Both the position numbers and the translations under genes were made by a program. A model generated the notes under the pieces. That model was not told the DNA's origin. It saw only the letters and a list, made by a program, of their open reading frames with translations, and did no database searches. From Reticulascus tulasneorum (taxonomy: Eukaryota; Ascomycota; Sordariomycetes; Glomerellales; Reticulascaceae), in assembly GCA_001557505.1 (NCBI GenBank), contig LSAX01000002.1, positions 1 through 64,000 on the forward strand: a stretch of 64,000 nt of DNA. The letters run 5' to 3'. This document shows positions 57,680-64,000 of the stretch, in pieces (position 1 is the stretch's first letter; every line of letters starts with the position of its first letter).

Positions 57680-59473
57680 CTATTCAGGAATATACATTTT
57701 GAATCCATCGCCAGCGGTAAGTGTGATTTGGCCAAACGTCCTCGAGAAACGAGTCGTATAGGAGATCTCAGCTTCGAGAAGGATCCCTCTGCCAAGATTG
57801 TAAGACCGCTGACGCCACTCGGAAGTAGACCTGCCAGCATGTTTTTCCCGAAACCTGTCGATGAGTTTGTTTGGATCTGACGGGGCGGCAAACGAGAACC
57901 ATAAGTCGACATAACCATGCGGTGTCCCAAATGGATTTGGAGGAAATGGTGATTGACCTACGAGTAGGGAAACGTACTCGGTGCGGTTTTCGCGGCCAGG
58001 GATTCCAGCCACAAAAATTCCCAGCGTGAGGCATCCAAGAACTTTGGTGGCACGTATGCTATGAGATTCAACTCCTTCACCACTTAGGCCAGCAATATCA
58101 CCTTCATCCGGAACCAGATCGCAGGACTCGAAGTCGTAGAAAGACGTTGTACCGTATCTTCCGTTGCTCATATCCCAACCCTGCGAGCACTTTGCTACAT
58201 GGGTTATAAAAGAGCCAGCGCTAGAGATCTTCTTAAACACCGGTTCGAGCATGACTTGTGGCGCGAGACATATACCGGCCAAAGACTCGGACGCATGGGG
58301 CGATGGTCGGATAAACAGAAAAATGGGTTCCGGCTCCTTTATTGCCACCCCCTCGGCTACCCATCTATGCATCCGGCTATCATGATAAGGTCCTCCATGG
58401 ATGAAGACATTCTTGCAGATTCTTAATAACGAGTTGACTGCGATTCTAGCATATTGCTCCTCGGTAGGGGCGAGACGCTGTAGGATAATAGCGACGGAAG
58501 ACCCGGGTGCATCTTTATCTCCGCAATGCAGCAGTCCTACGAAAACGGTTCCTGAATTGTCAACTGGAAGTCGTGCAACTGGCAGCCCTAGATTTATGCC
58601 TCGATTCGTGACGGGCGCTAGTTGTCCTTGACGGCAAGATATGAACTTGGACCTAACCAGAGATGTGGAGGACGAAAAGTACTCAGGCGTCTCGGCTAGC
58701 AGGCCCCAGTACGGTTTCCTCCCAGATTCCGGCCACGGAACGCTCCAGGCGAAGATCGTCTCATCTTCTGATGCTTTTACTATTTCTTCTTGGAGCCTCA
58801 GGAATGCTTTCTTTCCACCCTCGCCGTACAACAGCGGCATGTTCACGTCGAACAAGCCCATGAGACAGTAGGCGATGTCCTCGGGCCTCGTGGTCCGGCG
58901 GTTTGCGACCCAAGCCATCTTGTTGCTGACCGGAATAGACTCTAGGGAGCCACCTTCGAGGGCTGAGCTGGAAATCTTGGTAATCTCGGCAATATCTGCC
59001 TTGAACTGAGACCGCGTGCCGATTTCGTTCCAATCTTCGTCATAGAACTGAACTTGTTTCGGCGCAATCAGTTCCTGGAGGGTCCATCCTCGCGTAAACC
59101 ACTTGCTATAACCAAGTTTCTCTCTCACAGGAGGCCCGTCTTCTGTTATGGAAACATCCGAGAGGTACGCGTAGCACACGGAAGCCTTCTGGTACCAGCC
59201 GAACATGGAGTTGATGGCTTCGGACAGCTCGGCGCTGCTCTTTTTGTCGATGCAGCAGGTATCGATCCAGATGTAATCAAACCCTTGGCGCGCCGCGACG
59301 GCGGCACTCAGTCTCAGCTTTCGGTACCCTTTCATCCATTTGCCGTTGCCATTGGGGCCCAAGTCTTGCAGTGTGACCTCTTCGTCTTCCCATCTGTGGG
59401 ACAGAATCGCATAAGCTGAAGGCGGGGAATCAAAGGACTCCACGCAGAGCTCTTTCGTATGTAACAGCCTCAT
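57680..59473 (-). CDS. HET-domain protein, HET-D/E (NWD-associated) subtype, 597 aa
   Basis: A heterokaryon-incompatibility-type protein. It is a single exon read from the ATG at 59473, where the family-typical start MRLLHT lies; longer frames begin at a non-ATG codon. Landmarks are YAILSHRWEDEEVTLQDL (residues 21-38), FDYIWIDTCCIDKKSSAELS (66-85), VCYAYLSDV, TRGWTLQELIAPKQVQFYDE, and DIAYCLMGLFDVNMPLLYGE. This is the HET subtype that in Podospora heads HET-D and HET-E with NACHT and WD40 domains, but here the protein ends after a beta-rich tail. Such solo proteins may pair with separate NLRs; that is inference. Confidence 0.93.
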   Translation of the reverse strand: MRLLHTKELCVESFDSPPSAYAILSHRWEDEEVTLQDLGPNGNGKWMKGYRKLRLSAAVAARQGFDYIWIDTCCIDKKSSAELSEAINSMFGWYQKASVCYAYLSDVSITEDGPPVREKLGYSKWFTRGWTLQELIAPKQVQFYDEDWNEIGTRSQFKADIAEITKISSSALEGGSLESIPVSNKMAWVANRRTTRPEDIAYCLMGLFDVNMPLLYGEGGKKAFLRLQEEIVKASEDETIFAWSVPWPESGRKPYWGLLAETPEYFSSSTSLVRSKFISCRQGQLAPVTNRGINLGLPVARLPVDNSGTVFVGLLHCGDKDAPGSSVAIILQRLAPTEEQYARIAVNSLLRICKNVFIHGGPYHDSRMHRWVAEGVAIKEPEPIFLFIRPSPHASESLAGICLAPQVMLEPVFKKISSAGSFITHVAKCSQGWDMSNGRYGTTSFYDFESCDLVPDEGDIAGLSGEGVESHSIRATKVLGCLTLGIFVAGIPGRENRTEYVSLLVGQSPFPPNPFGTPHGYVDLWFSFAAPSDPNKLIDRFREKHAGRSTSEWRQRSYNLGRGILLEAEISYTTRFSRTFGQITLTAGDGFKMYIPE

Positions 59474-60021
59474 CTGCGCGAGATCTTGGGGATCGTGCCC
59501 TGGAGGGTAATTAGATATAGTAGTCTTGCAATTCAGGACGATGGTTACGGTCAAGTATTTGAATGGTGCCAGGAAACGGAGGAGGCAGTACGATGCACTC
59601 TGTCAGCCTGCTCTGGGTACTTTGGCCAGTCTCGGCGAGGCTCCGTATTCAGTGTGTTGACTTGCCCCGCGGTATTGACAGTGATTCGACAAATGTGCCC
59701 CACCAAGAAAGTGTGCCCCGCGTACGAATGCAGGCCCTTCCTCCAGTTCAAGTTCAAATGATTGTATTGAATGGTTTCATCTTTGGGTCACATTCCAAAC
59801 ACAGCGCTTGCGCTAGTTTGCCGCAGCCGTGGCACGATTCGGTACTTGCACTCTAACTCTGGGATCATGCCTCAGCTGAGAAGCCTGCTGTGATGGGTAG
59901 GCGTTGCAACGGCAGGCTAGAACTGCTGATAAATTGCTAACGAAGCTTGGACTGCAGATGTATCACGGAGAGTGAGTGACGAGCGGAATGGATGAAACAA
60001 CACAATATTGTCTCGTAGTAT
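59474..60021. other. Intergenic, no gene supported
   Basis: Upstream of the HET gene and 3' of the SDR. No motif was recognised. Confidence 0.6.
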
Positions 60022-60949
60022 CTACCACGGTTGAAGCTCAGTAGCCCGGATAACCTTGCCGACATCCTCATCACGCTTGCCCTCAACTACGCTCTGGATA
60101 AATCTACCACCTTCAGCTGGATCCTTGGCGCCCATCTGACGAGGTGTTAGTCCGCTGTAGGACGCAAGCAAATGGATGAGCAAACGCACCTTTCTTAGAA
60201 CCTCGGGCCCAGCTCCACCAAGTCCCGTGGCAAGAAATCCGGGGGAGATGGACCAGACCTTGACGCCATCGTTCAGCAGGACGCGATGCCAATCGCGCAT
60301 CATCATATTGAGCCCTGCCTTGGCACTACGGTAGCTAGCGGTCACGGGACCAGGGCTGGACTTGGGCCAACCCTTTTCAGGGCTGCTGTTTAGGCGTTGG
60401 TAGATTGGCCCGTCCAGGCGTTCCGTCTCGATCAGCGAGGATGTGCCGCTTGTTACGAATAAGAGTCTGGGGTCTGCAGACTTTAGGAGCAGTGGGACCG
60501 CCAGGGTCGTCAGAACCTGCGTTCCCGACACGTTGGTGTCCCACGATGCATTCCAGGCCTCGCGGATGCTCATCTTGCCCTGTGCCTGCATCGCGTCGAA
60601 GAGGGCACCGCCGTTGTTGATAAGCACGTCGAGGCGCCCGAATTTGATGTTTATGTGCTGCACAGCGGCCTCGAGGGACCGGTCTGACGACAGGTCTGCC
60701 TGCACGGTGCTCAGGCTCGACGCCATGTTCGGAAATTCTCCTTTGACAGTCGCAATGGCGTCTTCACCTTTAGATACAGTCCGGCACCCGACGAGAATCT
60801 CATAGGCTTGTTCCGTGGCGACCAGAGCTCTGACGACTTCGAGGCCGAGACCGGTGTTGCCTACGTGCGTATTGGATTCAGTAGCAAATATGCGTGCACG
60901 GGGTGCTCCTTACCGCCAGTAATAAATACGATCTTCTTGTCGTTCGCCA
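60022..60949 (-). CDS. Short-chain dehydrogenase/reductase, 273 aa
   Basis: A classical SDR using NAD(P)H. Three exons (60949-60913, 60860-60190, 60135-60022) close in frame; the 54-nt last intron is a multiple of three and could be read through (giving 291 aa), but GTGCGT..CTAAC..TCAG looks real. Intron 1 splits the cofactor motif: KIVFITG then GNTGLGLEVVRAL (TGxxxGxG). LINNGG marks the strand-4 NNAG-like region and ASYRSAKAGL carries the catalytic YxxxK. LLFVTSGTSSL supplies the Ser. Length and motifs fit the carbonyl-reductase-like classical SDRs. Its start faces a Zn2Cys6 gene 573 bp away, a common regulator-target pair. Confidence 0.92.
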
Positions 60950-61522
60950 TCTTATACGCTTGGTTTATCGGAGGGTGTTAAGTGTTTGTTGTTTGGCTCT
61001 GCCTATGACTCAAGCAGCAGGAGGCGGGTTCAAAGTTAGCTGAGATGGAAGGGATATTTATAAATCTGGGAAATGTCTGTTACGCCGGTAGCCAACCGGG
61101 TATTTGCGAATGTCACGGCCTCACACCCGCGACGGGGGAGTTTCACGCCCGTGCCTAGCATAAGCATGCGGCGTTCGGGTATTGCAACTCAGCCGCCCCG
61201 TAGCTAAGGTTCGGCATGAGGTGGACCTCCTCCCTTTAATTGCATATTTCGACTCGTTGCGTCGATCTCGCCCCGCAATGAGGTAAACATCGTGTGGTTT
61301 TGGTTAGATTAGCGCCACCCATCGGCGGGCTTGGTACTTTGGATCGCCGCCCTGTGACGCTGGTATGCTCCGAGAATATTTCCCGTGTGAGGCTTAACGG
61401 CGGCAACCGGAGTTCCAGGCGCGTCTGCTCCTCTTTTCATTCTTCTTCAGTGCTCCTACGATAGGTGCGCGGTGCAATACGTCTGTATTCCGCCCCGCAG
61501 CCGGCGCGGCGTTCGCGTTACG
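60950..61522. promoter_or_regulatory. Shared divergent promoter region, SDR and Zn2Cys6 genes
   Basis: 573 bp separate the two start codons. No coding stretch is supported; it should contain both promoters. I did not identify a convincing binding site. Confidence 0.5.
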
Positions 61523-63732
61523 ATGCAGCATAACGGTGACGTACCCGACCCAGAGGCCCAGGTCCCTGCGCTGCGGAAACCGCTGCCTTACGGACAGGCC
61601 TGCACAGGCTGCGCAAAAGCCAAATGCAAATGCTTTCGAGTTGAAGACTCAGCGGGATCCCCTTGCCAGCGGTGCCAGCGGCTGGGACGGACATGTCAGC
61701 CGTCACGGACTGCTCGCAAGCGCGGTGGCGGCCGGCCTCCCAACAGGGCTGCTCAGATAGAGGAGAAGCTCGAAAGCCTCGTCACCTTGCTCAAATCACA
61801 GGCTCCGCCTGCGGCCGCCACAAATGCGACTAGCGCGGTTCCGATCACACTCGGACCCACGCCAATGTAAGCTGCCTTTCGTTCCTTTGCATCACGCAAA
61901 AGTCTACACAATGAGGGGTGATACTTTCCCGGGTCTGGAGCATCGTTGACAGGCTTGGCTTCAGTTCGCTGTCCGCCGAGGCAAACATCACTGGATCATC
62001 TTCCCTGCAGCCGGTATTGCATTCTAACAACACTCATGGTTTCACCACGGACACTTCACCGGCTTCTGACCCCTTCTGCGGTGGCGCATCCTCGACCAGC
62101 ACTTCGTATTCCAGCCTCGCCGATATAGACCCGCTGCAAGCTGAAGAAAACTTGCAATTCTTCAGAACAACGTACCTACCGGCGTTCCCGGCTATATACA
62201 TCCCCCCGACAACCAAGCAAGTACCAGCAGAGCCACTGATTTGACCAGAGAAGCTGACGTTGAGTGCCAGTGCCCAACAGTTGCGCTTGCAGAAACCATA
62301 TCTCTGGCTTGCGATTCAGTCGATATGCTGTAGACCGTTTTCTGCCCGAGCAGTTCTGCAGCAGACACTCCGCAGGACGTTTGCTGAATGCGTTGTGGTT
62401 CAGTTTGAGTGCAGCATGGATCTCCTTCTGGGTTACCTCGTGTTCGCCATGTGGGGCACTTTGACGAACCGCGGCAAACAAGCATTCCACATGAGCGCCG
62501 CGATGGCTGCTGCACTTGCACAGGATCTCAAATTGGACAAAAGTCCGGGACCGGAAGGGAGCGGCTTCATGGCATTCGCTTACGGTCTCAACCCACCTTC
62601 AGAAGCCGTGGAATCTAGAGATGGCCAGCAGTCGGGTCGAAACGAGCGCACGAATGAGGAGCGCAGGGCCGTTCTAGCTTGCTTCTGCTTGTGCTCGAGG
62701 TCAGCCCCCCCCCCAATTCTAGTGTGGCATGTGGCATGGATTAGCTGTCCGCTCGTGGCCGAGTCAATGAAGCGAATAACTGACTGATGGGGCATTCAAG
62801 CACGTTTCATAAGCTCGGAACGCCGCCAATGCGTTGGACACCACACATGGACGAGTGTCTGCGTCATTTGGCCGATCAGCCCGAGTGTGAAAACGATGAG
62901 GTCCTGGTGCTGCTAACAAAATGCTCCAAGATACTCGATGACATCTTTGGGTTTTCGATGTGCGGATTCGGGGACCGCGACGCCTACGGCCGAGTACACA
63001 ACGGGCTGCCGTCTACAATTCCAATCAAAGCATTGCGAGGGATTCTGGACGAGGTGCGCAGTCACATTCGACCACATCTTCTGGAAAAGAGTAAGGGACC
63101 CCCCCTGGTCCGCCCGAAGCCCAACCACAGATTCACGGCTGGCTGACCGACACAAAGGAATCGTCAAGTTCTGGCTCCTTTTAACCGAAGTCATGATCTT
63201 CGACCTATCGTTACAACACCCCGGCTCGTCGCCAAGCACCAATGGCAACTTTGCCAGAGCCGGGTTTTTGCAGAGCTGCCTCCTAGCGATCAACCACTTC
63301 CTCGACAACTTTGTCTCCTTCAAACCGCGAGAGTATAGTGGTCTCCACGTTCATTATTGGCTGCATTACATGCGTTGTACACGCATAGTCTACCGCTTGC
63401 TCCTGGTCGAAGATCCTGCATGGGACACCAGCACCATCCGCGAGAGCGTGGATTTGATGGCGGCGCTTCAGCGCGGTGCCGATATCTGCCGGGCGGTGCC
63501 GTCAGCTGCAGGACTTGATACGGGCGAGAAAGACGGGTACAGCCAACTCGCAACGAATCTGGAACGTGCAAAGTCAATATGGACCAAGGCGCTTGAGCAG
63601 GCCGGTACATTTCCGACGGATGCGGGTGCGGACGACGGTATTCCGCCAGGGACATTTCAGCCAGTGTTTCTTGACGACTTGTACTCCTTTGATCTGTCCC
63701 AGGATGCTTGGATGGCAGATGTTTTTCTGTGA
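61523..63732 (+). CDS. Zn2Cys6 transcription factor with a GC-AG intron, 633 aa
   Basis: A nuclear zinc-cluster regulator. Five exons (61523-61866, 61953-62216, 62271-62699, 62801-63090, 63158-63732) close in frame. The cluster is ACTGCAKAKCKCFRVEDSAG then SPCQRCQRLGRTC, with all six cysteines, followed by a basic RKRGGGRPPN stretch. The middle region includes FRTTYLPAFPAIYIPP joined to TNAQQLRLQKPYLWLAI, and CSMDLLLGYLVFAMW. That junction works only with a GCAAGT donor at 62217, a rare but known GC-AG intron. Intron 3 starts with GTCAG and a C10 run. It is divergent from the SDR and may regulate it. Confidence 0.87.
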
Positions 63733-64000
63733 GCGTGGACCAAGCTCGGACATGGCCAAGGCGCTCAATCGGAACGAGATGCCACGTCACCCAGTAGCAC
63801 GGCTCGGGCCGAAATTTCTGTATCATCGGGATCAAGGACCTGCCTGAGGAACCGTGGCTCGAACGACCTCCCGTGGCTGGACTTCGAGGGTACCATCTCT
63901 CAGCGCATGTCCGATACCAAGTGGGCCTCATTTTATTCGCATGCGTGGGGGCGTTAAACCGGCGTGACTGCCACCCTTGTATACACAGGCGCAACTACAA
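63733..64000. other. Downstream flank, no gene called
   Basis: The remaining 268 bases are 3' flank of the regulator. Nothing further can be supported before the window ends. Confidence 0.5.

Overview
This window is the left end of a chromosome of a filamentous ascomycete (Pezizomycotina). It opens with CCCTAA telomere repeats and about 2.6 kb of very AT-rich, RIP-like subtelomeric DNA. A gene-bearing accessory region follows. The kingdom call rests on many short introns (about 46-90 nt, GT..AG, CTAAC-like branch sites), Zn2Cys6 regulators, HET-domain proteins, a STAND/NACHT-ankyrin protein, GH115 and Dal5-type transporters. The species cannot be named from sequence alone.

Layout. (i) 1-2690: telomere and AT-rich repeats. 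(ii) 2985-14516: a 1634-aa NACHT-ankyrin receptor, a Zn2Cys6 regulator and a HET protein. (iii) 15832-27674: a GMC flavoprotein oxidase, a very unusual secreted fusion of RNase T2 with a berberine-bridge-type FAD oxidase ending in KDEL, and a secreted S41-type peptidase homologue. (iv) 28226-42322: GH115 glycosidase, Dal5-like transporter and divergent Zn2Cys6 regulator (a plausible hemicellulose/uronate module), then a bacterial-type SsuA-like binding protein, a Ure2-like GST and a single-pass membrane protein with a PAN-like ectodomain. (v) 44416-52224: two Fungal_trans_2-type regulators, a Gre2-like reductase and a secreted haem peroxidase. (vi) 53600-63732: a wrecked LysM gene, a 12-exon MFS vitamin/anion transporter, a second HET protein, an SDR and a divergent Zn2Cys6 regulator.

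I spliced every multi-exon gene by hand. Each model closes in frame from start to stop: NLR 1634 aa, TFs 680, 700, 670 and 633 aa, GMC 623, S41 898, GH115 1029, MFS 495 and 513, GST 242, membrane protein 277, reductase 349, peroxidase 586, SDR 273. Many apparent breaks are therefore introns, not decay. The clear pseudogene is the LysM gene. Splice sites were read by eye and have not been checked against transcripts.

Themes: self/non-self recognition (NLR, two HET genes, one HET-like remnant), secreted redox and hydrolytic enzymes, and regulator-enzyme-transporter groups. The most novel item is the RNase T2/flavin-oxidase fusion at 19189-22977.
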